Part shown: positions 35,190-44,636 of the stretch, piece after piece
Numbering within the stretch: position 1 is the first letter of the stretch
Layout: the number at the start of each line of letters is the position of its first letter
Assembly: GCA_029245675.1 (NCBI GenBank)
Contig: JAQWOV010000026.1
Coordinates: forward strand, 62,001-126,000
Length of the DNA stretch: 64,000 bases
From: Acidimicrobiales bacterium
GTDB lineage: Bacteria > Actinomycetota > Acidimicrobiia > Acidimicrobiales > MedAcidi-G1
Direction: 5' to 3'
Notes under the pieces: model-generated
The model's database searches: none
Seen by the model: only the letters and a program-made list of their open reading frames with translations
Told to the model about the DNA's origin: nothing
Program-made: the position numbers and the translations under genes

Positions 35190-35910
35190 TCCCCTTGAAG
35201 GAAATCACGCCCAAGTGTGGGATCAGAGAATAGAGAGTCTTTCACCACCGAAAATTGCTTGGCCGCCGAGTGGCCATATCGTCCTCATATCGCCACATCC
35301 AGACGACGAGCTACTCGCAGCCGGAGCAACTTTGGCTACGGCCTCTGACCAAGGAACACTTATAACAATCCTTGGCGTAACTAATGGAGAATTATCACAT
35401 CCCTATTTAAATGAATCTGAGCGAAAAGAGCTCGGGAAAAGAAGGGAAATTGAAACAATTTCCGCTTATCAAACAGCAGGAATCCAAGCAGAAAGAATCG
35501 CACTTTCAGCACCTGACGGCTTTTTATCGCAACATATTAAAGAGATTCAAAAAAAATTAGAACAAATTCTTCAACAAAATACGATTTGTATAACCCCGTG
35601 GGAAGGAGATGGCCACCCTGACCATCAAGCTTGTGCTCTGGCGGCAAAAGAAATTTGTTCTAAAAACGAAGTTCCACTGTTTGCTTCCCCAATTTGGTCA
35701 TGGAATTGGGATAACCCTGAAGATCCAGCCTTTCCCTTTTTAGAAGCATTTTCTTTTCGATTTGATGCTGACATTATGCGGCGTAAGCAGGAAGGAATCA
35801 GCTGTTACGCCAGTCAGATCCAATCTGAAGATGGTTATCGGCCAGTTTTGCCGTCAACTTTTTTAGAACATTTTTCTCGTCAAGTAGAAGTATTTCTTCC
35901 AGTTATTTGA
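35176..35910 (+). CDS. PIG-L family deacetylase
   Basis: 244 residues of the LmbE/PIG-L zinc deacetylase family. Zinc/catalytic motifs are SPHPDDELLAAGA and GDGHPDHQA. The family removes acetyl groups from N-acetylglucosamine conjugates; in actinobacteria examples are MshB (mycothiol synthesis) and Mca. Exact substrate is open. Its start lies inside the end of the ABC exporter gene, so the three genes form one unit, which may link it to an exported or detoxified glycoconjugate. Confidence 0.85.
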   Translation: MDPIDPLEGNHAQVWDQRIESLSPPKIAWPPSGHIVLISPHPDDELLAAGATLATASDQGTLITILGVTNGELSHPYLNESERKELGKRREIETISAYQTAGIQAERIALSAPDGFLSQHIKEIQKKLEQILQQNTICITPWEGDGHPDHQACALAAKEICSKNEVPLFASPIWSWNWDNPEDPAFPFLEAFSFRFDADIMRRKQEGISCYASQIQSEDGYRPVLPSTFLEHFSRQVEVFLPVI

Positions 35911-35985
35911 AATGATTAAAAAAATCTCCGCAGTACGGAAAAAAACAATTACCATCAAAATGGTCAAGCAAATTAGGAGAACACC

Positions 35986-36975
35986 GTGAGCCTTAAACCA
36001 ATTCGAGTTGCAGTTACCGGAGCTGCCGGTCAAATCGGATACAGCCTTGCCTTTCGCATAGCGAGCGGCCAATTATTAGGTCCAAACCAACCAATAATTT
36101 TACAGATGTTAGAAATCCCACCAGCAATGGGAGGATTAGAGGGCGTAGCCATGGAACTAGATGATTGTGCGTTCCCCCTACTCGACTCAATGGTTTTAAG
36201 CGATGATCCAAACACAGCTTTTGACGGTGCAGAAGTCGCATTATTAGTTGGTTCCCGTCCCAGAACAAAAGGAATGGAACGTCAAGATCTTCTAGAAGCA
36301 AATGGAGCCATTTTCACTGTGCAAGGGCAAGCATTGAACTCTCACGCAGATGATGCGCTAAAAGTTCTTGTAGTAGGTAACCCCGCGAACACAAACTGTC
36401 TCATCGCCATGAACAACGCCCCTGATATCCCTAACAATCGGTTCACCGCCATGATGCGCCTCGATCACAATAGAGCACGTTCCCAAGCAGCCACAAAATT
36501 AGGGGTGGCCTCCAAAGAAATAACTCAAATGACTATTTGGGGAAACCACTCAGCTACACAGTACCCAGACCTGGTTCATGCGAGCATAAATGGCGAATCA
36601 GCTGCTTCTGTAATAAACGATCAAAATTGGATTGAGACCGATTTCATTCCCACGGTTCAACAACGCGGCGCAGCAATTATCGAAGCCCGTGGAGCATCAA
36701 GTGCAGCTTCGGCCGCGAACGCAGCAATTGACCATGTCCATGACTGGGTGCTGGGTACACCAACAAATGACTGGGTGTCCATGGGTGTTCCGTCAGACGG
36801 AAGTTACAGCGTTCCTGAAGGTTTAATATGCGGGTTTCCAACTACTTGCGTTGATGGCGAATGGTCAATTGTCCCTGACCTTCAAATAGATGATTTTTCT
36901 AGAGCTCGTATTGATGCGTCAGTAGCAGAATTAGCTGAAGAAAGAGACATGGTTCAACAACTCGGACTTATTTAA
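35986..36975 (+). CDS. mdh: Malate dehydrogenase
   Basis: 329 residues of the cytosolic-type MDH class found in Streptomyces and Thermus. The NAD motif is [19 protein letters not shown]; substrate arginines are in [15 protein letters not shown] and MMRLDHNRA; the catalytic His is in [13 protein letters not shown]. It oxidises malate to oxaloacetate. The GTG start at 35986 follows TTAGGAGAACACC with good spacing. It is convergent with the SCP2 gene, and the two 3' ends overlap by 4 bases. Confidence 0.95.
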   Translation: MSLKPIRVAVTGAAGQIGYSLAFRIASGQLLGPNQPIILQMLEIPPAMGGLEGVAMELDDCAFPLLDSMVLSDDPNTAFDGAEVALLVGSRPRTKGMERQDLLEANGAIFTVQGQALNSHADDALKVLVVGNPANTNCLIAMNNAPDIPNNRFTAMMRLDHNRARSQAATKLGVASKEITQMTIWGNHSATQYPDLVHASINGESAASVINDQNWIETDFIPTVQQRGAAIIEARGASSAASAANAAIDHVHDWVLGTPTNDWVSMGVPSDGSYSVPEGLICGFPTTCVDGEWSIVPDLQIDDFSRARIDASVAELAEERDMVQQLGLI

Positions 36976-37346
36976 TCTGGACGACAAGAAGCAAATACGT
37001 CACCTAAGCCCTTAAATAGATCATGGTTGTCCACGAGAAGACGGGGATCTCCGCCAATCTCAAGTTGACTAGCAATGATTGCCTCTAATGGATCCATCGT
37101 TCCGGTAGCGATGTCCAAAGCTGTAGATCGGTCAGTGGTAAACCAAACGTTCTCCGCTTCATCAGTACCTGAATGAACACGAACCTCTCCATCGCCGATG
37201 GCTAGCCGCCAAGAAGGCCCATCGGTAATTCGATAACCCAATACCAAATCTTTATTTAAGGAAACTTCTTTAAGGCCGAGATGTGTAGTTGCTGCTTCAT
37301 CAAGAGCAGATATCCATTCTGGTGAGAGAAATGCAGCCATCCCCAA
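36972..37346 (-). CDS. SCP2 sterol-binding-domain protein
   Basis: A 124-residue single SCP2-like domain. The pattern [48 protein letters not shown] is the usual fold, which binds hydrophobic ligands such as lipids or acyl groups. No enzyme domain is attached. It stands alone, divergent from the swivel-domain gene and convergent with mdh. Confidence 0.75.
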   Translation of the reverse strand: MGMAAFLSPEWISALDEAATTHLGLKEVSLNKDLVLGYRITDGPSWRLAIGDGEVRVHSGTDEAENVWFTTDRSTALDIATGTMDPLEAIIASQLEIGGDPRLLVDNHDLFKGLGDVFASCRPD

Positions 37347-37400
37347 ATCTTAGACGACGCTGACTCTCTTTACTGATGCTTAAACAGGTACGTTTAAAGG

Positions 37401-37763
37401 ATGGAACAGATCGGTAAGGGGCAAAAAACTTTCGACTATTCGCCTATAAAGGGCATCTGGCAGCGTCTAGAAGGGCCAGAAGATGTGTTGACCTATTTAG
37501 AAAATGAAAACACCGAAGGGGTTATCGCAGTTATTCGTGATGCCGGCGCCACTTTTTTGTCACCAATTTTTGAAGACCTCACTGGAGTGATCTGTACCGG
37601 CGGAACAATTCGAAGTCACATCGGGATTATTAGTAGAGAATTTCAAATACCAGGAGTTGTGGCAGTTGAATTACTTCATGAACCAGAAGACGGTACAGAA
37701 ATCGAAATAGATGGAACCGGCGAATTCGGGATAATACGGTTACCGGAAAACTCGGAACGGTGA
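37401..37763 (+). CDS. Free-standing PEP-utilising-enzyme swivel (phosphohistidine) domain
   Basis: 120 residues. The segment TGVICTGGTIRSHIGIISRE and FQIPGVVAV matches the mobile domain of PEP synthase, PPDK and Enzyme I. The His in TGGxxxSH would be the phosphorylated residue. The family normally has this domain joined to ATP-grasp and PEP-binding domains, both absent here. The gene is 4 bp before an unknown 364-residue gene, so the two are probably translated together. Possibly a phosphoryl carrier used by that partner. Confidence 0.75.
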   Translation: MEQIGKGQKTFDYSPIKGIWQRLEGPEDVLTYLENENTEGVIAVIRDAGATFLSPIFEDLTGVICTGGTIRSHIGIISREFQIPGVVAVELLHEPEDGTEIEIDGTGEFGIIRLPENSER

Positions 37764-37767
37764 CAAG

Positions 37768-38862
37768 GTGATCGAAAGAGTCAACCATCTCATAGGTGAA
37801 ATTAACAGCGTCTCACGAGATTTGATGGCAGAACGAACTCATTACTCGTCTCAACTCATACCAGTTTCTGCCTATGTCGTACTCTCCACCGTCGAAGCTT
37901 TTTTGCGTTACCCAGAGATAGTGAAATCCATTGTTCAAGCAATGCCACCTGAAGAAATAGGTAAGCGAGCGCGAACCCCGGGCAGTCAAGCCAACTCAGT
38001 TTTTTTATGGGGAATCGCAAACTTTTTTCTTATCGGTAGAAGGGTGATGTCTTTAGCTGACCCGTCTCTTGATTCTGTGGAACGAACCCATGACGTGCTT
38101 GATTTTTGGGCAAGAACTTCGCAGGCTTATCGCGGCAACGATCATTTACATGCCGCAAACGCGAATGACACAATTCAGGTATATGACGAAGAAACATTAA
38201 AAGTCTTATTTGAAGGTGTTTCCTCGGTTGATGATGAGAGACGCCAAATTATTCGAAAAGCGAACGCGACACTTATTAATTATTTGTTTCTTTTATATTT
38301 TGATACTCGAGTTGGACATGGAGACACCGGACCGTATCGCTTACCCGATGGAAGGTCGGCGATAGTGAGAGGTTATTACCGGTTAGCGGAGAGCGATTTT
38401 TGGTGGTCCGGAGTTTCAAAAGAAATGCCATATAAAAATCTCACCGCAGTGTTTGTGATCAACAACGATGTTGATCTCACCATTACCGATTTTGGAACCA
38501 CTGTTTCAGATCCGGAGAATTATCTTGACGGTTTAAGCGGTTTTGCACTTTTCACTACCGACTCTGGAGAGATCAGAGAACTTTCAGATGAGGAACTTGT
38601 TGAAATGGCAGGTGTGGCAAAAGCGGCTCAAAAAAATCATTATCGCAATATTGTAAAAATGAGCAGAGATGAAAAAATTGCTTGCGGGTCATACGTTTAT
38701 TTCACATTTCTTCGCCCATTTGCTGAAATCGCTGGAATAAGTGATGACATTGATTGGACGTGCCCACGGGACACCCCAGCCGATTTGTATCCGTTTATAA
38801 CGTTAGATTCTGAACCACAGATCGCTGACCCAGACGCAGAGCTTTTTACTTACTACGAGTGA
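37768..38862 (+). CDS. Unknown protein paired with the swivel domain
   Basis: 364 residues from GTG 37768. I recognise no family. It is soluble, mostly alpha/beta, with YLFLLYFDTRVGHGDTGPYRL in the middle and YVYFTFLRPFAEIAGISDDIDW near the end. A Trp-rich piece ESDFWWSGV lies between. There are no clear nucleotide motifs. It starts 4 bp after the swivel-domain gene, so a joint function, perhaps as acceptor or donor of its phosphoryl group, is inferred from context only. It overlaps the convergent DUF368 gene by 10 bases. Confidence 0.65.
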   Translation: MIERVNHLIGEINSVSRDLMAERTHYSSQLIPVSAYVVLSTVEAFLRYPEIVKSIVQAMPPEEIGKRARTPGSQANSVFLWGIANFFLIGRRVMSLADPSLDSVERTHDVLDFWARTSQAYRGNDHLHAANANDTIQVYDEETLKVLFEGVSSVDDERRQIIRKANATLINYLFLLYFDTRVGHGDTGPYRLPDGRSAIVRGYYRLAESDFWWSGVSKEMPYKNLTAVFVINNDVDLTITDFGTTVSDPENYLDGLSGFALFTTDSGEIRELSDEELVEMAGVAKAAQKNHYRNIVKMSRDEKIACGSYVYFTFLRPFAEIAGISDDIDWTCPRDTPADLYPFITLDSEPQIADPDAELFTYYE

Positions 38863-39752
38863 GTAGTTCTTTTCGCCAAAGCGTCAAAAGCGAGAACTAC
38901 AACAAAAGCTCCGACAGCCAACAAAGTAGGTGTCAGAAACTCCCCGCTGGCAGGCCAGTCAAGACCAACCCCTGGTTCAGTTTCAGAACCAACCCCATTA
39001 GGCCAAGGCCAAAGAACCCGAAGCGATCCGACCATCAAACCAATTAGCACGGCGAGAACAATATTCCGGTGTCGGTTGAGTAAACGATCCAGCAAAGTAG
39101 CGAAAAGCGCTAAACCGATTACCGCCCCTACAGCAAACACTGCAGCATCTCCCCAAATACGGTCATCGATTACTTCAAGCACCGACTCATATAGGCCAAA
39201 CATCAACAGCAAAAAGGAACCAGATAAACCCGGAAGAATCATCGCACAAATCGTTATCGCACCCGCTAAGAAAAGCACTAAAGGAGAAGGGTCACTGATT
39301 GGTCCGCTTTGCCACCCTAAACAAAAGAAAACAATTAACCCGGTTCCTGTGATCGTGGCAACTGTAGAAATGTTTTGTTGCGGAAGTAAACGCCAAGAGA
39401 TAATAATTGACCCGAGAACAAGGCCGAGAAACAGTCCCGCCATTTCTTCAGGATGATTTTCAAGACCGCTTTCTAGCGGTCCCGCAAGAATCACTACAGC
39501 GGCTACTGCCCCAACACCTAACGGAACCAATAATTTCCAGTTAACAGACTTTAATCTCTTAGTTCCATCAGAAATTTTCCCACGAACAAAAAAACCAACT
39601 GCCTTAGCTCCGTCACGTAACGCTTCAATTAACTCCTCATAAATACCAAACATGAGAGCCAAAGTGCCGCCAGAAACTCCCGGGATAGTATTAGCGACAC
39701 CCATTAGGGCCCCTTGGCTTAAATGAAGCAAATGTTTAGTTTTTTTAATCAT
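38853..39752 (-). CDS. DUF368 membrane protein (PopT-type undecaprenyl-phosphate translocase)
   Basis: 299 residues from ATG 39752, which overlaps the end of the thioesterase gene by 8 bases; starts further upstream at 39785 or 39794 would overlap more. It has about eight membrane segments with duplicated motifs IPGVSGGTLALMFGIYEELIEAL and LPGLSGSFLLLMFGLYESVLEV. DUF368 proteins such as PopT recycle undecaprenyl phosphate across the membrane for cell-wall synthesis. The role here follows from the family. Confidence 0.85.
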   Translation of the reverse strand: MIKKTKHLLHLSQGALMGVANTIPGVSGGTLALMFGIYEELIEALRDGAKAVGFFVRGKISDGTKRLKSVNWKLLVPLGVGAVAAVVILAGPLESGLENHPEEMAGLFLGLVLGSIIISWRLLPQQNISTVATITGTGLIVFFCLGWQSGPISDPSPLVLFLAGAITICAMILPGLSGSFLLLMFGLYESVLEVIDDRIWGDAAVFAVGAVIGLALFATLLDRLLNRHRNIVLAVLIGLMVGSLRVLWPWPNGVGSETEPGVGLDWPASGEFLTPTLLAVGAFVVVLAFDALAKRTTHS

Positions 39753-40158
39753 CAGCCGGGTTTGCAAGAAATGGTTTGAGGCCATCAAGAACAATGTCGG
39801 GGCATCTAACCGGACGTCCGTCAGTGTTAGTTACCGCAATTGTTACTTCTTGAGAAGCCAGCACCTCGTCACCACGTAGTATTCGTTGCCCCCAGCGTGA
39901 AGAAGCTCGACGCAACTCTAAAACCCCAGTTTCAATAATCAGAGAGTCTCCTCCAACTGCTGAAGACAGAAACTTAGTTTCGATCTTTGAAACAATGAAA
40001 CGAAATCCTATTTTTTCCAGATCAGGCAAACCGAGGTTCGCTTCATCGAGTAGTTCAATACGTCCAGTTTCAAATAACTGGACGTAAACCGAATGGTTTA
40101 AATGCCCGTAAGGGTCGAGTTCATAAAAACGTACTTTGACATGGTGTAGATGTGGCAC
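39745..40158 (-). CDS. Acyl-CoA thioesterase (4HBT/YbgC hotdog family)
   Basis: A 137-residue single hotdog domain. The YbgC-type active site is YELDPYGHLNHSVYVQLFETGRIELL, listed here by its Asp and the conserved H-N; the usual form is YxDxDxxGHxNxxxY. It would hydrolyse acyl-CoA thioesters, chain length unknown. It is followed by the DUF368 gene with an 8-base overlap. Confidence 0.85.
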   Translation of the reverse strand: MPHLHHVKVRFYELDPYGHLNHSVYVQLFETGRIELLDEANLGLPDLEKIGFRFIVSKIETKFLSSAVGGDSLIIETGVLELRRASSRWGQRILRGDEVLASQEVTIAVTNTDGRPVRCPDIVLDGLKPFLANPADD

Positions 40159-40205
40159 AGCGTTGACATTAGCCGGCTAAAAGGCTTTCAAGGTGGCGCA
40201 GACCA

Positions 40206-40943
40206 TCAATCAATTTTGTAATGCCTCAAATGTTCATAGTGAGGTATAACTATCTCATATGCGGCTTTTACACGATCAGGTGCTTCATCAAAAGAAACAT
40301 TGGTTCTTTTTTGTGGTTTAAGCCCATCAGAATCTCGTAAGTTTTGGTGGAATGAACCTCCATTCCACCAACTCACTTCATCCCGTGGTCCCGGTTCCCA
40401 TGAAAGTGCTTCAGGAATAAATCCAATTCCAACAGCTCGACACCATAATTCAACCATTTCAGATGGTCGTTCCATAAGGTCATCGCTATCAATAACTGGT
40501 GGAGCTTGGCCCTGTTGGTCACAAAGACGATCAAACAATTCTCGTTGCTCAACAAACCCGATTTCTTTTATATCAAAATCGGACCATTTGCTGTACATAG
40601 ACATCAAAGTCTTTAATGGATCGCGTATAAGAAAGCTGTGTTCGAAATAATTTAGAAACTCGTCGCTTAAAATTGGGTCAAGGTAAAGCGGGAACTCTTT
40701 AATAAATACTGGTCCGTGTTTTGTGGCAGATTTCAATGTTGTCCAACACGATTCGTAAGTTAAGCCGGGTGTTCGAACACTTTCAGAGTTAGCTCGAGGC
40801 CAAAGGGGAGACTCGCCCTGGTACCAAACTTCGCCGAAAGGCTCGTGGAGACATTCGAAATCCCCTCGTTGACGCATCATCCATTCAAAAGCGGTTGAAG
40901 TTGACCGAGGAACCGCCCAAAGAGCAAGAATTGGTTTCTTCAT
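40206..40943 (-). CDS. Sulfotransferase-family protein
   Basis: 245 residues. The N-terminal PAPS-binding loop is WAVPRSTSTAFEWMM, and the 3'-phosphate motif is FLIRDPLKTLMSMYSKW. The remainder is short and helical. Such proteins transfer sulfate from PAPS to a hydroxyl group; some short family members are annotated as branched-chain-aminotransferase-like proteins with no demonstrated activity. No acceptor is suggested by its neighbours (sdhB and a thioesterase). Confidence 0.7.
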   Translation of the reverse strand: MKKPILALWAVPRSTSTAFEWMMRQRGDFECLHEPFGEVWYQGESPLWPRANSESVRTPGLTYESCWTTLKSATKHGPVFIKEFPLYLDPILSDEFLNYFEHSFLIRDPLKTLMSMYSKWSDFDIKEIGFVEQRELFDRLCDQQGQAPPVIDSDDLMERPSEMVELWCRAVGIGFIPEALSWEPGPRDEVSWWNGGSFHQNLRDSDGLKPQKRTNVSFDEAPDRVKAAYEIVIPHYEHLRHYKID

Positions 40944-40965
40944 TTATAGATTGTGGAAGAAATAT

Positions 40966-41748
40966 TTAATTTTGTCCACTTAACGCACGGTTCTTTATTT
41001 TTGCTTTCACATAATCACGGTTCATGAAAGCAATAAAGTCAAGACTTATCTCTTTCGGACACGCTTCGTGGCATTCTCCATGGTTTGTGCACGAACCAAA
41101 GAACTCTTCCATTACTTCAACCATTTCTTCAGTGCGACTCCAACGTTCTGCCTGCCCTTGCGGAAGTAGAGCTAGGTGTCCGATTTTTGCTGAAGTGAAA
41201 AGCTGTGCTGCAGAGTTCGGGCAAGCAGCAACACAAGCACCACAGCCGATACATGCTGCCGCATCAAAAGCCTGATCAGCTGCATCTTTTGGTACAGGTG
41301 TCAGATTTGCGTCAGAAGCCGCCCCAGTGTTGACACTGATGTAACCACCGGCTTCAATAATTCGGTCTAGAGGGGAGCGGTCAACAGCTAGGTCTCGAAT
41401 TACGGGAAACCCGGCAGCACGGAAAGGTTCAACAACAATTTCGTCGCCATCTTTAAATTCACGCATATGCAGTTGACAGGTGGCGGTTGCTTTTTGCGGA
41501 CCGTGTGCTCTTCCGTTTATCATCACACCGCAAGTTCCACAGATTCCTTCGCGGCAATCTGATTCAAACGCAATTGGTTCCGATCCTTGTTCGTTAAGCG
41601 AGTCATTCAGGAGGTCCAGCATTTCTAAGAAAGAAGCGTCTGTAGTTATGGCTTGGTCATAGGTTTCAAAATGGCCATCATCGGATGGTCCGTTTTGGCG
41701 CCAAACTTTTATTGTTACGTTTATTATTTCTGCGCTGCCAGTTGACAT
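40966..41748 (-). CDS. sdhB: Succinate dehydrogenase iron-sulfur subunit
   Basis: 260 residues. Cysteines for three clusters: [2Fe-2S] in CREGICGTCGVMINGRA plus a later TATC; [4Fe-4S] in CIGCGACVAACPNSA; [3Fe-4S] with CTNHGECHEACPKEI. It passes electrons from the SdhA flavin to quinone in the SdhC cytochrome. It is the last gene of sdhC-sdhA-sdhB, 12 bp after sdhA. The sequence style is that of the B-type (menaquinone, Bacteroides/Bacillus-like) enzymes. Confidence 0.94.
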   Translation of the reverse strand: MSTGSAEIINVTIKVWRQNGPSDDGHFETYDQAITTDASFLEMLDLLNDSLNEQGSEPIAFESDCREGICGTCGVMINGRAHGPQKATATCQLHMREFKDGDEIVVEPFRAAGFPVIRDLAVDRSPLDRIIEAGGYISVNTGAASDANLTPVPKDAADQAFDAAACIGCGACVAACPNSAAQLFTSAKIGHLALLPQGQAERWSRTEEMVEVMEEFFGSCTNHGECHEACPKEISLDFIAFMNRDYVKAKIKNRALSGQN

Positions 41749-41760
41749 AGTTATCCTCGC

Positions 41761-43686
41761 CTACTTGTACGAACGCTGCGAAAGCGCAACATTTTCGAAA
41801 GTAAGTTCTTCACGGTGACGAGTTTGAGTGTTGCCTGCACCGTTCCATTCCCATGCTGCGACATGAGCGAAATTCTCGTCGTCTCTTTGTGCTTCACCTT
41901 CCGGAGTTTGGTATTCCTCTCGGAAGTGACCTCCGCAAGACTCGTCACGGGTTAAAGCATCACGGGCCATAAGTTCAGCGAGTTCAAAGAAGTCATCTAC
42001 TCGTCCGGCTTTCTCAAGGGACTGGTTTAACGTGTCAGCGCTACCGGGCACACGAACATTTTTTAGGAATTCCTCTCGTAGAGACGGAATATCAGATAGC
42101 GCCTGTTCTAGACCTTCTTTGTTGCGTTCCATACCAATATTGTCCCAAACTATGCGACCTAATTCTCGATGGTAGTGGTCAACTGATTTAGTCCCATTGG
42201 TTGATAGCCAACGTTGAGTATCAGCTTCCACTGAAGCAACCGCTTGAGTGAAGACAGGGTCCGATGTTGGGACTGCTGGTTCTCCTAATCGGCCGGCAAG
42301 CCCATCTCCTATGGTGTAGGGCAGCACGAAGTATCCGTCAGCTAGCCCTTGCATAAGAGCGCTAGCTCCTAAACGGTTCGCTCCATGGTCAGAAAAGTTT
42401 GCCTCTCCGATGCTGTACAGACCAGGAACGGTGGTCATGAGATGATAGTCAACCCAAAGTCCGCCCATCGTGTAATGGATAGCTGGATATATGCGCATCG
42501 GAGCTTGGTAAGGGTTTTCTCCCGTGATTCTTTGATACATGTCAAAGAGATTTCCGTACTTAGCGGAGATCGTGTCTAAACCATCCCGTTCTATAGCGGC
42601 GGAGAAATCTAAGTAAACCCCGTTAGTTAGCGGCCCTACTCCTCGCCCTTCGTCAACTACAGTTTTTGCGTTTCGTGAAGCCACATCGCGTGGAACAAGG
42701 TTCCCGAAGGCAGGATATTTCCTCTCTAAATAATAGTCTCTCTCGGATTCTGGAATATCTGCTGCACGGCGGGACTCACCTTCAATATTTGGAACCCAAA
42801 TTCGACCATCATTACGTAGCGATTCTGACATCAAAGTGAGTTTTGATTGGAAGTCGTCACTGGCTGGGATACAGGTGGGGTGTATCTGGGTGTAGCACGG
42901 GTTAGCGAAAAACGCTCCCTTCCGGTGAGCGCGCCAGGCAGCAGTGACGTTACACATCATCGCATTGGTTGAAAGGAAATAAACGTTGCCGTACCCGCCT
43001 GTAGCTAAAACAACGGCGTGAGCGGAATGAGGAGTGACTTCTCCACTTAATAAATCTCGAACAACGATTCCACAGGCTTCACCATCTTTAGTCACGACAT
43101 CAAGTAATTCAGATCTCGTATGAAGTTCAACTGATCCTGCCGACACTTGACGCATAAGAGCGGAATAGGCGCCAATGAGGAGTTGTTGCCCTGTTTGACC
43201 ACGGGCGTAAAAAGTGCGAGAAACTTGAGCTCCACCGAAAGAACGGTTATCTAACAGCCCGCCGTAGTCGCGAGCAAATGGAACTCCTTGTGCGGTGGCT
43301 TGATCAATAATATTTGTTGAAACTTCTGCCAGACGATGCACGTTGGCTTCGCGAGACCGGAAATCTCCACCTTTTACCGTGTCGTAAAACAACCGGTGAA
43401 CAGAATCTCCGTCATTTGTGTAGTTTTTCGCCCCATTGATGCCGCCCTGAGCAGCGATGCTATGTGCGCGACGAGGGGTGTCATGAAAAGTGAAAGCTTT
43501 AACTCGGTAACCCAACTCACCTAACGAAGCCGCGGCAGATGCTCCAGCAAGCCCTGTTCCTACGACAATGATTTCGAACTTTCTTTTATTGTTCGGGTTA
43601 ACAAGGTTCATGGAGAATTTATGGTTCTCCCACTTGTCAGCAATGGAACCCTCTGGGACTTTTGAATCAAGAATGTTTTCGCTCAT
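41761..43686 (-). CDS. sdhA: Succinate dehydrogenase flavoprotein subunit
   Basis: 641 residues. FAD-binding [17 protein letters not shown]; covalent FAD His region [38 protein letters not shown]; substrate/active-site [21 protein letters not shown] (by key residues) and [14 protein letters not shown]. It oxidises succinate to fumarate on the cytoplasmic side. The order sdhC-sdhA-sdhB and the sequence match B-type succinate:menaquinone oxidoreductases. It starts 4 bp after sdhC. Confidence 0.95.
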   Translation of the reverse strand: MSENILDSKVPEGSIADKWENHKFSMNLVNPNNKRKFEIIVVGTGLAGASAAASLGELGYRVKAFTFHDTPRRAHSIAAQGGINGAKNYTNDGDSVHRLFYDTVKGGDFRSREANVHRLAEVSTNIIDQATAQGVPFARDYGGLLDNRSFGGAQVSRTFYARGQTGQQLLIGAYSALMRQVSAGSVELHTRSELLDVVTKDGEACGIVVRDLLSGEVTPHSAHAVVLATGGYGNVYFLSTNAMMCNVTAAWRAHRKGAFFANPCYTQIHPTCIPASDDFQSKLTLMSESLRNDGRIWVPNIEGESRRAADIPESERDYYLERKYPAFGNLVPRDVASRNAKTVVDEGRGVGPLTNGVYLDFSAAIERDGLDTISAKYGNLFDMYQRITGENPYQAPMRIYPAIHYTMGGLWVDYHLMTTVPGLYSIGEANFSDHGANRLGASALMQGLADGYFVLPYTIGDGLAGRLGEPAVPTSDPVFTQAVASVEADTQRWLSTNGTKSVDHYHRELGRIVWDNIGMERNKEGLEQALSDIPSLREEFLKNVRVPGSADTLNQSLEKAGRVDDFFELAELMARDALTRDESCGGHFREEYQTPEGEAQRDDENFAHVAAWEWNGAGNTQTRHREELTFENVALSQRSYK

Positions 43687-43690
43687 CTAG

Positions 43691-44530
43691 TTAATGCCCT
43701 TCTGCTTGTTCTGCAAGGCATTCCAAAACATTAATTTCGCTTGCTGGACATTTTCTGTTGTCTTCATTAATCAAACCTGTTTGAGTGAAAATCGGGAATG
43801 ACAGGTTCCCGACCAGGATGATTCCTGCTAGTGCAGTAGCCAGCCCGCGGCGCAGGTGATTGTATTTTGGGTTATTGACTCCAAGGCTTTGAAACATTGA
43901 CCATGCTCCGTGGAAAATATGCATGGCAAGAGCGATGTTTGCGACAATGTAGAGAATCGCGATAGGAAGGCTGGCGAGTGATTCTGAAACATTATGGTAT
44001 GGATCTCCCGGAACGAAGTCGTCGCCTAGCCACCATCCCCAAGTTAAATCAGCTAAATGGTAGAAGAGAAATAAAGCGATTATCGGTCCAGTCCATCGCA
44101 TAGTTCGGCTGGCATAACCTGCAGCAATATGGTCTCTTCCAGACTCATATTTTTTTGCGCCTCCCACCAGAGTGGCGTTGTTACTTGATTTTCCAGAAAA
44201 ATTTCTTAGGGTAATTGCAGAATGAAGATGAAGTCCGAACATAACAAGTAGTCCGAATCGAAGTAACCAGAGGATAAATCCTTTTGGAACAATTCCACCC
44301 GCCAAAGTTCTTAGAGATTCGGCGTATTCGTGCATGCGTGCTGGTCCTTCATATATGTGAAGGTTTCCGATCATGTGCACCAGAACAAAGCCGATTAAAC
44401 CAATTCCGGTAAGGGCCATAACCCATTTGCGTCCTACTGCTGTTTGGTAAATATTCAGTGGGAAAGGCCAAGAACGCTTCTTAGAACGTAATGGAGTCAC
44501 ACGGTAACGCTCGTTTGTGGTCTGGACCAT
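43691..44530 (-). CDS. sdhC: Succinate dehydrogenase cytochrome b558 subunit (di-haem type)
   Basis: 279 residues with five membrane helices, the fused single-subunit anchor of B-type Sdh. Candidate haem His residues are in VLVHMIGNLHIYEG, LHLHSAITL, LFLFYHLADLTWGW and LAMHIFHGAWSM. It passes electrons to menaquinone. It is the first gene of the operon; a Crp-like palindrome lies 70 bp before its start. No sdhD is needed in this class. Confidence 0.93.
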   Translation of the reverse strand: MVQTTNERYRVTPLRSKKRSWPFPLNIYQTAVGRKWVMALTGIGLIGFVLVHMIGNLHIYEGPARMHEYAESLRTLAGGIVPKGFILWLLRFGLLVMFGLHLHSAITLRNFSGKSSNNATLVGGAKKYESGRDHIAAGYASRTMRWTGPIIALFLFYHLADLTWGWWLGDDFVPGDPYHNVSESLASLPIAILYIVANIALAMHIFHGAWSMFQSLGVNNPKYNHLRRGLATALAGIILVGNLSFPIFTQTGLINEDNRKCPASEINVLECLAEQAEGH

Positions 44531-44599
44531 AAAAAGCCTTATTTTCTAGTAGGAACTTACTTGTGACGGTATCGCCACACTGTCTTTCCTCCATCATAA

Positions 44600-44613
44600 G
44601 TGACTAGGGTCAC
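44600..44613. promoter_or_regulatory. Crp/GlxR-like palindrome upstream of sdhC
   Basis: GTGAC-tagg-GTCAC, 70 bp upstream of the sdhC start. It has the same arms and spacing as 12868-12881 before the sigma gene. In actinobacteria, Crp/GlxR proteins recognise TGTGA-N6-TCACA and control sdh genes, so this is a fitting target. It lies in the 106-bp gap between the GH2 stop and sdhC. Confidence 0.55.
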
Positions 44614-44636
44614 GTCTTTAGGGTCAAAGCACGAGT

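Noticed and set aside
44551-44572. Imperfect palindrome TGTGACGG...CCACA near the sdhC start as a second Crp site.
   Set aside because: Arm spacing is two bases longer than in Crp operators and the arms mismatch; the site at 44600 is better.
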